In this document: piece after piece, positions 40,766 to 49,114 of the stretch
Layout of the letters: each line of letters opens with the position of its first letter
How positions within the stretch are numbered: the first letter of the stretch is position 1
Assembly (NCBI RefSeq): GCF_019970065.1
Contig: NZ_JAHXYH010000002.1
Location: 248,001-312,000 of the forward strand
DNA from: Chryseobacterium sp. OSA05B
GTDB taxonomy: Bacteria > Bacteroidota > Bacteroidia > Flavobacteriales > Weeksellaceae
Length of the DNA stretch: 64,000 nucleotides
Direction: 5' to 3'
Position numbers and translations under genes: made by a program
The notes under the pieces: generated by a model
What the model was told of the DNA's origin: nothing
The model's database searches: none
The model's input: the letters and a program-made list of their open reading frames with translations, nothing else

Positions 40766-41344
40766 TCAATTTTCTTTTAGTGATTTTTCGATTCTTCGGT
40801 CCGGAATCAGCCATATGAGAGCCACGATATAATAAAAACCTATGGCAATATAAGGATAAAAAAATGAAACGGCGATTCCGAGAACGTAAAATATAATCGA
40901 GATATATTCTTTAAACTTTGAATGTATAGCCTCTTTCAGCATAGAACTTTCACCTTCGCACCGGACAATTACATGCTCCAAAATAGTGTAGGCTACAGCA
41001 GCCATGATAAGACAGATTCCATACGCCGCCACCGGATTTTTTGCAAAATGCGTAGTTCCTATCCATTCCGTAGCGATCGGCATCAGGGAAAGCCAGAACA
41101 AAAGATGAAGATTGGCCCACAAAATACTTCCGTTGACTTTTTTCACTGCCTGAAACAGATGATGATGATTGTTCCAGTAGATTCCTACATAAATAAAACT
41201 GAAAATATATGCGAGAACTCTTGGAATGAGCGGCTTGAGACTGGTCCAGCTGCTTCCTTCCGGAACTTTCAGTTCAAGTACCATAATGGTAATGATGATG
41301 GCTAAAACACCATCACTGAAAGCTTCCAGTCTTCCTTTAGTCAT
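40766..41344 (-). CDS. TMEM175-family channel (DUF1211)
   Basis: 192 residues, about six membrane helices. First helix RLEAFSDGVLAIIITIMVLEL holds the FSDG signature of the family, which in bacteria are tetrameric potassium-permeable channels. Second half NHHHLFQAVKKVNGSILWANLHLLFWLSLMPIATEW is also typical. Its 5' end overlaps the end of the FMN reductase gene by 8 bp. Confidence 0.92.
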   Translation of the reverse strand: MTKGRLEAFSDGVLAIIITIMVLELKVPEGSSWTSLKPLIPRVLAYIFSFIYVGIYWNNHHHLFQAVKKVNGSILWANLHLLFWLSLMPIATEWIGTTHFAKNPVAAYGICLIMAAVAYTILEHVIVRCEGESSMLKEAIHSKFKEYISIIFYVLGIAVSFFYPYIAIGFYYIVALIWLIPDRRIEKSLKEN

Positions 41345-41876
41345 TGGTTTTAACCGCTTTTTTAAAGTTTCCTATCTTATCTTTAAGTTCTTTAAGCATC
41401 TCAGGATTAATAACACCGCTTTCCAGATCAAAATTTTCATAAAACTTGGGAAGCGAGAACGTATCCTTAATATCTGCTGCAAACTGAGGAAAAAACGTTT
41501 TGGCTGTATTCATCACATTCCCGCCGCCATAACCTCCCGGAGAAGTGCTCATCAGAAGCATCGGTTTGTTTTGAAATACCTTGACGTTGATCCTTGATGA
41601 CCAGTCGAAAACATTTTTAAAAGCCGAGCTGTAAGATCTGTTGTGTTCTGCAAGCGAGCAGATGATCACGTCACAATCTCCGATCTCCTTTAAAAAGTTG
41701 TGGGCTTCCTCAGGAAATCCTTTCTTCTCAAGATCTACGGAAAAAACAGGCATGGTGAAGTCGTTGAGGTCAATCAGATTGATCTCTTCATCCTGAAAAT
41801 CTTTCAGAACAAATTTTACCAGTTCCCTGTTAATCGAAGTGGAAGACGTACTTCCGGCAAATGCTAATATTTTCAT
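41337..41876 (-). CDS. NADPH-dependent FMN reductase
   Basis: 179 residues, flavodoxin-like. FAGSTSSTSINRELVKFV binds the FMN phosphate; PVFSVDLEKKGFPEEAHNF and ICSLAEHNRSYSSAFKNVFDW form the rest of the flavin site; STSPGGYGGGNVMN closes it. Family members reduce quinones, azo dyes or metal ions with NAD(P)H. Head of the compact part of the stress operon; the ferredoxin-like gene two places downstream could exchange electrons with it. Confidence 0.9.
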   Translation of the reverse strand: MKILAFAGSTSSTSINRELVKFVLKDFQDEEINLIDLNDFTMPVFSVDLEKKGFPEEAHNFLKEIGDCDVIICSLAEHNRSYSSAFKNVFDWSSRINVKVFQNKPMLLMSTSPGGYGGGNVMNTAKTFFPQFAADIKDTFSLPKFYENFDLESGVINPEMLKELKDKIGNFKKAVKTND

Positions 41877-41899
41877 GGTTGATGAATATGTTCTGATTG

Positions 41900-42799
41900 T
41901 TATTTTCTGTTCAAAATAGCCTTAGGAAGCGGAACGTATTCTTTGTCGTCGCCGGGTACCAAAGGAAATGCATTGTGGTTCTGATCATTCCAGTTGACTT
42001 TGGCCTGATCAAGCAATTCTTTATCTGAATTTACGAAATTCCAGAATATAAAACGCTCTTCATCAAAAGGTTCGCCTCCGAAAAGATAGGCAGTGCCGTT
42101 TTCACTCATATCAAATTCACATAGTTTAGTGTCTTTAGCGATCATCAGCTGTTTTGAACCGTAGGTATTTCCTTCTGTTGAAACTGTTCCGTCCAGTACA
42201 TACATTGCTGCTTCACCGTAAAGGTCTTTTCCGATGCTGACTTTCTTCGCTTCTTTGGTTTTGATTTCGATGAAAAATAACTTGCTGTGAACAGGAACTG
42301 AAGAAGTTCTGCCGAAAGCTTCACCAGCAATAAGTTTATACTGAATTCCGTCTTCTTCCCATGTAGGAATTTCATCCGCTTCGATGTGATGAAAACTAGG
42401 TTCCGTCTGCTCCAGATGTTTTGGAAGACCTACCCATATCTGGAATCCGTGAAGTCTTTTATCGCTGTGTCTTAAATATTCAGGTGTTCTCTCTGAATGC
42501 ACCACGCCTTTTCCGGCAGTCATCCAGTTCACAGCACCCGGTTTTATTTCAACCGCACTGCCAATGCTGTCTCTGTGAAAAATAGATCCTTCCAAAAGGT
42601 AAGTTAAAGTAGACAAGCCGATATGTGGATGTGGGGGAACATCCAGGTTTTGGTAGTCCTTCAGTTCTGAAGGTCCCATATGATCGATGAAAACAAAAGG
42701 TCCCACCGCTCGTTTTTCACGGAAAGGAAGAAGTCTTCCCACCAGGAAATTTCCTATATCTGCTGCTTTTTCTTCTATGATAAGTCCGATATTTGACAT
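41900..42799 (-). CDS. Pirin family protein
   Basis: 299 residues. Two cupin-type domains: DVPPHPHIGLSTLTYLLEGSIFHRDS holds the metal-binding HPH and a later His, and ERTPEYLRHSDKRLHGFQIWVGLP follows. The metal site points to quercetinase-like or regulatory activity, both reported for pirins. A second pirin (43397) lies upstream on the same strand, with a GNAT gene between. The 23-bp gap to the FMN reductase suggests cotranscription. Confidence 0.92.
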   Translation of the reverse strand: MSNIGLIIEEKAADIGNFLVGRLLPFREKRAVGPFVFIDHMGPSELKDYQNLDVPPHPHIGLSTLTYLLEGSIFHRDSIGSAVEIKPGAVNWMTAGKGVVHSERTPEYLRHSDKRLHGFQIWVGLPKHLEQTEPSFHHIEADEIPTWEEDGIQYKLIAGEAFGRTSSVPVHSKLFFIEIKTKEAKKVSIGKDLYGEAAMYVLDGTVSTEGNTYGSKQLMIAKDTKLCEFDMSENGTAYLFGGEPFDEERFIFWNFVNSDKELLDQAKVNWNDQNHNAFPLVPGDDKEYVPLPKAILNRK

Positions 42800-42854
42800 A
42801 ATAAAGTAAATGTTTTTGAATTCTGTTTAAGCTGATTAATTTTTGAATCTGAGG

Positions 42855-43166
42855 TTAAAGTTTGTCGTAGCCTTCAAATTTTTCATCAACAATGCGTTTC
42901 CACTCAGGATGCTTCTTGATATAGGCAAAAACATAAGGGCAGAAAGGAAGAAGCTTTTTTTCATTCTCTTCAATATAAGCCAGTGTTTTTTCAACCACAG
43001 CAACGGCTGCACCCGTTCCCGCCAATTCAGGATCCGCTTCCGTATGAACCAAAGCGATCTGGTGACCCATTTCACGGTAATCAATAAATGCAAAATGTCC
43101 GTCGATTTCTATTTCAAATCTTGTTCCTGCTTTTACAAGCGGTATATTTTCAAATTCTGGTTTCAT
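42855..43166 (-). CDS. Small GNAT-type acetyltransferase, second paralogue
   Basis: 103 residues. Same subgroup as the gene at 39862: FAFIDYREMGHQIALVHTEADPELAGTGAAVAVVEKTLAYIEENEKKLLPFCPYVFAYIKKHPEW. The Gln/Arg-x-x-Gly-x-Gly/Ala motif is TGAAV here, the acetyl-CoA site. Located between two pirin genes. Substrate unknown. Confidence 0.88.
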   Translation of the reverse strand: MKPEFENIPLVKAGTRFEIEIDGHFAFIDYREMGHQIALVHTEADPELAGTGAAVAVVEKTLAYIEENEKKLLPFCPYVFAYIKKHPEWKRIVDEKFEGYDKL

Positions 43167-43244
43167 AAATTGTATAGAATAAATGTGCTGGCGGATCGCA
43201 AAAACAAAAAAAATCGACTGTTATAATGCTTTCAGTATTTCACT

Positions 43245-43277
43245 AAACCTTATAGGTTTCAAAAACCTATAAGGTTT
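43245..43277 (-). terminator. Hairpin between the first pirin gene and the GNAT gene
   Basis: AAACCTTATAGGTTT (43245-43259) and AAACCTATAAGGTTT (43263-43277) form a long AT-rich stem. It lies in a 230-bp gap, and T/A flanks would allow termination in either direction. It probably separates the upstream pirin from the rest. Confidence 0.6.
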
Positions 43278-43396
43278 GATGAATTAATTAAAACATCATA
43301 TTTCAATTGAGCTTTGAGTCTTTGCGTTTCACCAAACACCATTATATAAAGTTACTAAAAAAGGGATAATGCAAGATTAAGAGAAATTTAAATCTG

Positions 43397-44272
43397 TTAA
43401 TCTTCCAGATAACCGAACTTTCCGGTATTGAAATCTTCAAAAGCCTGCATGATTTCTTCCCTTGAATTCATCACAAAAGGGCCGTGAGGATAGATAGGCT
43501 CGTTGATAGGTTCTCCACTGATGATCAGAACTATTGAGTCTTCATGAGCTTCAATGCTGAACGTTTCGCCTTCATTTTTAAATAAGATAAGATGATCTGC
43601 TGCTGCTTTTTCCTCCCCGTTTACGATAATGCCTCCCTCGATAACCAATGCTGCCGTATTAAAGTTGGCCGGGAAACTGAACTCAGCTTTTCCGCCTGCT
43701 TTTAATTTAGCATTCATCATATGCAATGGGGTGAATGTCTCTGCCGGACCTTTGTGTCCGTTATATTCTCCGGCAATAATTTCCACTAACCCGTTTTCAC
43801 CTAGATCAACACGTTCCATTGCTGAATTTTCAATCGCCTGATATTTCGGGCAGCTCATTTTATTTTTTGCGGGAAGATTGACCCATAGCTGGACCATCTG
43901 AAAAATACCGCCTTTTTTAGACCATTCGGTTTCGTGATATTCTTTGTGAAGAACTCCTTTTGCAGCGGTCATCCACTGTACGTCGCCTTCGCCTATGATT
44001 CCGCCGCCGCCGCCGCTGTCATGATGTTCTACTTTCCCCTGATAAGCTATTGTTACTGTTTCAAAACCTCTGTGAGGATGAACGCCTACACCTCTTGGTC
44101 TTTCCGAACCGTTGAAGTGGAATTTTGAATTGTAATCCAGCATAATGAACGGGTCCATTCTTTTCATATCCAATCCGTGTACCCCTGGTATAAAATTATG
44201 AACCCTAAAACCGTCCCCTACAAAATGGGCTGGCTTTGGAGATACTACGATTTCTACTTGTTTCGCTGTCAT
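43397..44272 (-). CDS. Pirin family protein, first of two
   Basis: 291 residues from the ATG at 44272. The frame is open 8 codons further, but a -7 box (44294-44301) overlaps that longer start, so the internal Met is chosen. Cupin metal site in RGVGVHPHRGFETVTIAYQGKVEHHDS, followed by GGGGGIIGEGDVQWMTAAKGVLHKEYHE. It belongs to a different pirin branch from the gene at 41900 (about 290 residues with a Gly-run loop). Metal-dependent oxygenase or regulator. Confidence 0.92.
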   Translation of the reverse strand: MTAKQVEIVVSPKPAHFVGDGFRVHNFIPGVHGLDMKRMDPFIMLDYNSKFHFNGSERPRGVGVHPHRGFETVTIAYQGKVEHHDSGGGGGIIGEGDVQWMTAAKGVLHKEYHETEWSKKGGIFQMVQLWVNLPAKNKMSCPKYQAIENSAMERVDLGENGLVEIIAGEYNGHKGPAETFTPLHMMNAKLKAGGKAEFSFPANFNTAALVIEGGIIVNGEEKAAADHLILFKNEGETFSIEAHEDSIVLIISGEPINEPIYPHGPFVMNSREEIMQAFEDFNTGKFGYLED

Positions 44273-44293
44273 AATATTGTGAATTTTATATAA

Positions 44294-44301
44294 CAAAAAT
44301 A
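44294..44301 (-). promoter_or_regulatory. -7 box of the first pirin gene
   Basis: TATTTTTG read leftward, matching TAnnTTTG, 22 bp from the start chosen at 44272; it decides against the longer start. Confidence 0.5.
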
Positions 44302-44360
44302 CGATAGCGGGAAATCAGATACATTGATCTGTGTTAAGTTCGATGAAGGCTTGTCTGTTC

Positions 44361-45764
44361 TTATTCTTCCTTAGATTTCATATTCTTCCCATCCGAAATG
44401 TGAAGTCTTCTGAAAACAAAACCTGAGATAATGGTTAATATTCCTACAGTAAGGAAAGTATAGCGGAAAGCGTTGTGAGTTTCCCCTTTGATGAGGTCTG
44501 AGCTTTCAAATAATTTTAATACAATCAGTCCGAAAGCAATTCCGAAACCGATGGCCAGCTGCTGATTAACGGAAATTAATGAATTCCCGCTGCTGGTCTG
44601 GAAGTTTCTAAGATCCGCAATGGATATGGTATTCATCGACGTGAACTGGATGGAGTTGAAAAATCCTAATATGGCAATAATGGGGACAAACCAATATAAA
44701 GAGGTATGGATATCGGGAATGGCAAGAAGACAGATCAGGGTTCCGATGATGAAGGTATTCACCATCAATGTCTGTCTGTAGCCGTATTTATCTAAAATTT
44801 TGATCACCGATGATTTCCCGAATATAGCGGTCAGTGCCATCGGAGCAATAATCCATCCGGAAGTTACTGCCGACTGTTTGTAAGCGATCTGAATCATTAA
44901 AGGAAGTAAAAGCGGAACCGAGCTGATCCCTAATCTGGTAGCCAGGTTTCCGACAATTCCTACCCGGAAAGTTCTCACCTGGAAAAGGTCCAGCGGGAAA
45001 ATAGGATTTCCTCCTCTTCTGGCATGTTTGTAATAGTAGTAAAGGAATAAAAAGCCCAAAATGAATACAAAAAGGACCGGACTTATATTTTGCATATCGC
45101 CGAATAGTTCCAGTGAAATAGAGAGCAGAAGCGATGCTGCCGCGAAGATTAAGAATCCTTTTAAATCAAAATCCACATCGGTGGATTTGTAATCCGGCAT
45201 ATATTTTAACCCTAAAACAATTCCTAAAATTCCAATGGGAATATTGATCAGGAAGATCCAGTGCCATGATAGATAGTCCACCATATATCCGCCGACCAAT
45301 GGACCGAGTACAGGACCGATCAGTGCTGGAATAATGGCGAAGTTCATGGCTTTCAGTAATTCACTTTTATCAAAAGTTTTAATCAGTGCGAGTTTTCCTA
45401 CCGGTGTCATCAAACTTCCCCCGACACCTTGAATGACCCTCGAAATAACGAGATGGGTAAGATTCTGTGACATGGAACAGAACAATGAGCCTAAGCTGAA
45501 GAGAATCAGTGAAAAGATAAATACTTTTTTTGTTCCGAACCGATCCGCCAGGAAGCCGCTGGCAGGCATGAAAACGGCCAGTGTCAGTACATAACTGATG
45601 ATGGCATTCTGCATATTGAGCGGAGATTCATGAAGGTCCTTGGCGATGGAGGGCAGGGAAGTGTTCAGGATCGTGGAGTCCAGCATCTGCATAAAGATCG
45701 CAGTCGCCAGGATGAGCGGAAGTATTTTTTTTAAAGAGATCTGTTGCGGGTTTGTTTCTGTCAT
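44361..45764 (-). CDS. MFS multidrug efflux transporter (DHA2)
   Basis: 467 residues, about 14 membrane helices. The start FMQMLDSTILNTSLPSIAKDLHESP is the motif D1-like signature of the DHA2 (EmrB/QacA) drug:proton antiporters; FGTKKVFIFSLILFSLGSLFCS and RVIQGVGGSLMTPVGKLAL (antiporter motif C region) follow. Exports toxic compounds with the proton gradient. It sits upstream of the pirin genes on the same strand, so the cluster may answer a common stress. Confidence 0.92.
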   Translation of the reverse strand: MTETNPQQISLKKILPLILATAIFMQMLDSTILNTSLPSIAKDLHESPLNMQNAIISYVLTLAVFMPASGFLADRFGTKKVFIFSLILFSLGSLFCSMSQNLTHLVISRVIQGVGGSLMTPVGKLALIKTFDKSELLKAMNFAIIPALIGPVLGPLVGGYMVDYLSWHWIFLINIPIGILGIVLGLKYMPDYKSTDVDFDLKGFLIFAAASLLLSISLELFGDMQNISPVLFVFILGFLFLYYYYKHARRGGNPIFPLDLFQVRTFRVGIVGNLATRLGISSVPLLLPLMIQIAYKQSAVTSGWIIAPMALTAIFGKSSVIKILDKYGYRQTLMVNTFIIGTLICLLAIPDIHTSLYWFVPIIAILGFFNSIQFTSMNTISIADLRNFQTSSGNSLISVNQQLAIGFGIAFGLIVLKLFESSDLIKGETHNAFRYTFLTVGILTIISGFVFRRLHISDGKNMKSKEE

Positions 45765-45869
45765 TCGGTGTAGACTGAAAATCTAATGATTTCCAGATTT
45801 GTTTTTATTGAAAAGAATACTGTTTTAAAGCAGTCTGATCCTTAGATAAAGAATTTCATATAAAATTAA

Positions 45870-45899
45870 AAAAGTCCTGTGAATTTTCACAGGACTTTT
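45870..45899 (-). terminator. Terminator of the gene at 45904
   Basis: AAAAGTCCTGTGAA pairs with TTCACAGGACTTTT with a 2-nt loop; the A run reads as U run leftward. Confidence 0.92.
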
Positions 45900-45903
45900 C
45901 AAT

Positions 45904-46716
45904 TTATTTTCTAGGTTTTTCTACTCCTTTCCATTCGTTGCCGGCTTTTCTGTACTGGCTTAAGATGTAAGTTTTGAAATCTTTTGTTTTATACTCGATG
46001 TTATCGGTGTTCTGTTCGAACGGCATGATATAGTAGTAATCGATATCTGTTTTGTCTGATTTGTTTCCTTTTTTCACAGTCGGAACATATTTGGAAAACT
46101 TATAGCTTGGAAGATACTGTTTTAATCTTACGTAGAAATCTTTGTCTTCTTTTTCGCTAGGGATGATGTCTACAATATTTAAGTCATCTTTTTTCTTATC
46201 GATCCACAGGTAATAGGTTTTTTCTTCCCCTAAGTTTCTGTTTAAAGAGTTGAACGCAAACAATTCTTTAGGAACAAGCTCCTTGATCTTCTCAGGATCT
46301 ACCCTTGTGTAGAATTGTCCTTTGGAAGGATCTACATACGTTTCAAGATTGTACATCAAAACCGAATTGTTCTCGAATTTTTTGTTCTTAAAGTATTGGT
46401 TTAAAGATAATTCAGCCGTTGCTCTAAGCTCTTTTCCTCTGTCGTCCAGTTTTTTGGTAGGATTCTGCGGATTTACTTTTTTCACGAACTCATATAAAAC
46501 GATAGGTTTTACATCTTTAAGGTGAGGATACGTTTTAAGCTGCTCTGCTTTTACCAGCCAGTAGAACTGCTGATAATAGTCATCCTTATCCTGATCTTTT
46601 ACAGTCTTATAAGATAAAGCAAGCTTTTTTGAATTTAAGTATTTGCCATATTTTCCCTGTCCAAAAGCAAAACTGATGGATAGTAAGGCAAATAAAACAG
46701 TAAGATTTCTTCTCAT
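45904..46716 (-). CDS. Secreted protein of unknown function
   Basis: 270 residues from the ATG at 46716. A longer frame exists, but a -7 box at 46744-46751 overlaps its start. Sec signal with LFALLSISFAFGQ, cut near residue 19. Mature part is Lys- and Tyr-rich: KYLNSKKLALSYKTVKDQDKDDYYQQFYWLVKAEQLK. It has a helical middle and ends YILSQYRKAGNEWKGVEKPRK. No family recognised. Single gene. Confidence 0.65.
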   Translation of the reverse strand: MRRNLTVLFALLSISFAFGQGKYGKYLNSKKLALSYKTVKDQDKDDYYQQFYWLVKAEQLKTYPHLKDVKPIVLYEFVKKVNPQNPTKKLDDRGKELRATAELSLNQYFKNKKFENNSVLMYNLETYVDPSKGQFYTRVDPEKIKELVPKELFAFNSLNRNLGEEKTYYLWIDKKKDDLNIVDIIPSEKEDKDFYVRLKQYLPSYKFSKYVPTVKKGNKSDKTDIDYYYIMPFEQNTDNIEYKTKDFKTYILSQYRKAGNEWKGVEKPRK

Positions 46717-46743
46717 TTTTTTATAATTGATATTTTCGTTGTC

Positions 46744-46751
46744 CAAATATA
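46744..46751 (-). promoter_or_regulatory. -7 box of the gene at 45904
   Basis: TATATTTG read leftward, matching TAnnTTTG, 27 bp upstream of the start chosen. Confidence 0.55.
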
Positions 46752-46857
46752 ATTATTTCTTAGATATTATTTTTGATTGTCAGTTAAATTATATTATATT
46801 ATTAACGTTTATTCAAAAGAAAATCCCGTATTGCTACAGGATTGATAAAATATCGAA

Positions 46858-47115
46858 ATCAGAAGTTAGAGATTAGAGGTTAGAAGTTAGAAGGAGACAC
46901 GAGATTTCAGACCAGATTGAAATGGTCAATTGTGAATTTTGCTTCGCAAGTGAATGGTGAATGCTGGAGTCGAGAACCAAAAGCCAAGATGCTAGACTTT
47001 AGACATGTTTCGGGATACGAACTCCTAGATTCGAACCAGCAACTGTCAACTAGCAACCAGCAACTCCCTTACTCTCAAACCCTAAAACTCTCCGACACTT
47101 AAACTCTCCAACTAC
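46858..47115. repeat. Dispersed intergenic repeat, copy D
   Basis: Full-length copy, reverse orientation to A and E. Contains GAGATTTCAGAC, the GTGAATTTTGCTTCGCAAGT hairpin block, a TGTTTCGGGATACGA block, TTCGAACCAGCAACTGTCAA and CTTACTCTCAAACCC. It fills the space between the secreted protein gene and asnB; no gene is seen. Confidence 0.8.
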
Positions 47116-47121
47116 AACTCA

Positions 47122-48795
47122 TCACGAACCATAACTCGTCTCATGCACTTTCACCGCTCTTCCGCTCGGGTCGTTCATCTTTTTGAAAGCTTCGTCCCAT
47201 TCTAAAGCGATAGGCGTGGAGCAGGCTACCGAAGGTACGGAAGGTACAGTTGCTGCTGCCGTTTCACTTGGGAAATGCTCTTCGAAGATGGTTCTGTAAC
47301 GGTATTCTTCTTTGTTCTGAGGGGTGTTGAGCGGGAATCTGAATCTAGCGTTGACCATCATTTCGTCAGTAACTTCTTTTTCTGCAACTTCTTTCAAGGT
47401 ATCGATCCATGAATAGCCTACACCGTCTGAAAACTGTTCTTTCTGTCTCCATACAATAGAATCGGGAAGGACGTCTTCAAAGGCTTTTCTTAATACCCAT
47501 TTCTCTATTTTTCCTTCTGCTACGTTGATCATTTTGTCTTTTGGGTTCACGGCCATGGCAATGTCCATGAATTCTTTATCCAGGAAAGGAACCCTTCCTT
47601 CAATTCCCCAGCTCATCAAAGCTTTGTTGGCTCTTAGGCAGTCATATAAATGAAGCTTGCTCAGTTTTCTTACCGTTTCATCATGGAATTCTTTTGCGTT
47701 GGGTGCTTTGTGGAAATACAGATAGCCTCCGAAAAGTTCATCTGCGCCTTCTCCTGAAAGAACCATTTTGATTCCCATGGATTTGATGACTCTTGCCAGA
47801 AGATACATCGGCGTGGAGGCTCTGATGGTGGTTACATCATAAGTTTCAAGATGGTAAATTACATCACGCACTGCATCGAGTCCTTCCTGAACGGTGAAAT
47901 TTACTTCATGGTGTACGGATCCGATATGGTCAGCTGCTTTTCTTGCAGCGGCCAGGTCGGGAGATCCTACCAATCCTACAGCAAAACTGTGAAGTCTCGG
48001 GTACCAGGCTTCCTGAGTATCACCGCTTTCAACCCTCTGTCTTGCAAATTTTGCGGTAACGGCTGAAATAACGGATGAATCTAATCCTCCGGAAAGCAGT
48101 ACACCGTAAGGAACATCGCTCATCAGTTGTCTGTGAACGGCGTCTTCAAGGCCTTTTCTTATTTTTGAAATATCGGTTTCGTTATCTTTTACGCTGTCAA
48201 AGCTTTCCCAATCTCTTTTATACCACTGCTGAAGATCTGTGCCGTCCGGACTGTATAAAAGATGTCCCGGCAGGAATGTTTCTATGGTTTTGCAGATGCC
48301 TTCCAATGCTTTTAATTCAGAAGCTACATAATAGTTTCCATTTTTGTCCCATCCCTGATAAAGAGGGCAGATTCCCATATGATCGCGGGCGATCAGATAG
48401 ATTCCCTTTTCTATATCATAAAGGGCGAATGCGAAGATTCCGTTTAGTTTCTCGATAAAATCTTTTCCGTATTTCCCATAAAGTGCCAGGATCACTTCAC
48501 AATCCGACTGGGTCTGAAATTCGAAATCAGGAAATTCTTCTTTTAATTCTCTATGGTTATAGATCTCCCCGTTCACTGCAAGAACTACTTTCCCGTCTTT
48601 GGTGAATAAGGGCTGCTTTCCTGAAGTAGGATCTACGATAGCAAGCCTCTCATGAGAAAATACGACTTTTTCATCCTGAAACACACCGCTCCAGTCCGGG
48701 CCGCGGTGACGGATCTTTTTTGACATTTCCAAGACCTGAGGTCTCAGTATTTCGGTCTTTTGTTTGGCATCAAACAAACATACTATTCCACACAT
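47122..48795 (-). CDS. asnB: Asparagine synthase B (glutamine-hydrolysing)
   Basis: 557 residues. The start is fixed by the N-terminal nucleophile: MCGIVCLF, with the catalytic Cys at position 2; a longer frame upstream is ignored. Class II glutaminase domain (about 1-190: RHRGPDWSGVF, AVNGEIYNHRELKE, FAFALYD) then the ATP-pyrophosphatase synthetase domain with the PP-loop LLSGGLDSSVISAV and SGEGADELFGGYLYF. Makes asparagine from aspartate, glutamine and ATP. A TTG-N20-TAATTTTG promoter lies just upstream. Confidence 0.95.
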   Translation of the reverse strand: MCGIVCLFDAKQKTEILRPQVLEMSKKIRHRGPDWSGVFQDEKVVFSHERLAIVDPTSGKQPLFTKDGKVVLAVNGEIYNHRELKEEFPDFEFQTQSDCEVILALYGKYGKDFIEKLNGIFAFALYDIEKGIYLIARDHMGICPLYQGWDKNGNYYVASELKALEGICKTIETFLPGHLLYSPDGTDLQQWYKRDWESFDSVKDNETDISKIRKGLEDAVHRQLMSDVPYGVLLSGGLDSSVISAVTAKFARQRVESGDTQEAWYPRLHSFAVGLVGSPDLAAARKAADHIGSVHHEVNFTVQEGLDAVRDVIYHLETYDVTTIRASTPMYLLARVIKSMGIKMVLSGEGADELFGGYLYFHKAPNAKEFHDETVRKLSKLHLYDCLRANKALMSWGIEGRVPFLDKEFMDIAMAVNPKDKMINVAEGKIEKWVLRKAFEDVLPDSIVWRQKEQFSDGVGYSWIDTLKEVAEKEVTDEMMVNARFRFPLNTPQNKEEYRYRTIFEEHFPSETAAATVPSVPSVACSTPIALEWDEAFKKMNDPSGRAVKVHETSYGS

Positions 48796-48813
48796 ATTGT
48801 TACTTATTTGAAA

Positions 48814-48844
48814 CAAAATTAGCTTTGATGTTTAAAAATAACAA
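48814..48844 (-). promoter_or_regulatory. Promoter of asnB
   Basis: Read leftward: TTG (48842-48844), 20 bases, TAATTTTG (48814-48821), matching the Bacteroidetes TTG / TAnnTTTG pattern. Confidence 0.6.
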
Positions 48845-49079
48845 TAAAAAATAGATAAAAGTTAATATTTTTAACTTAATAATTTATTTAAACGAAAAAT
48901 ATTAACTATTTGAGTCAGTTATCGCGTATTTAATTAATTTTTTTCGCTGTGGGAAAATAGGAGATATATCCTATACAAAATTAAAATGAAATAATTAATA
49001 ATATATGGTAATTTATTATATGAATTTTAGCCCTTACTTTGTGGCTCGAAATAATTTTTTTTCATCATTTGTGTTTTTA

Positions 49080-49109
49080 CCTTCTTGCAATTCTCTTTGC
49101 AAGAAGGTT
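49080..49109 (-). terminator. Terminator of the PNGase F-like gene
   Basis: ACCTTCTTGCAA (49080-49091) pairs with TTGCAAGAAGGT (49098-49109), five bases before the stop codon of the gene. The space 48796-49079 holds nothing else I recognise. Confidence 0.85.
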
Positions 49110-49114
49110 TTGTT

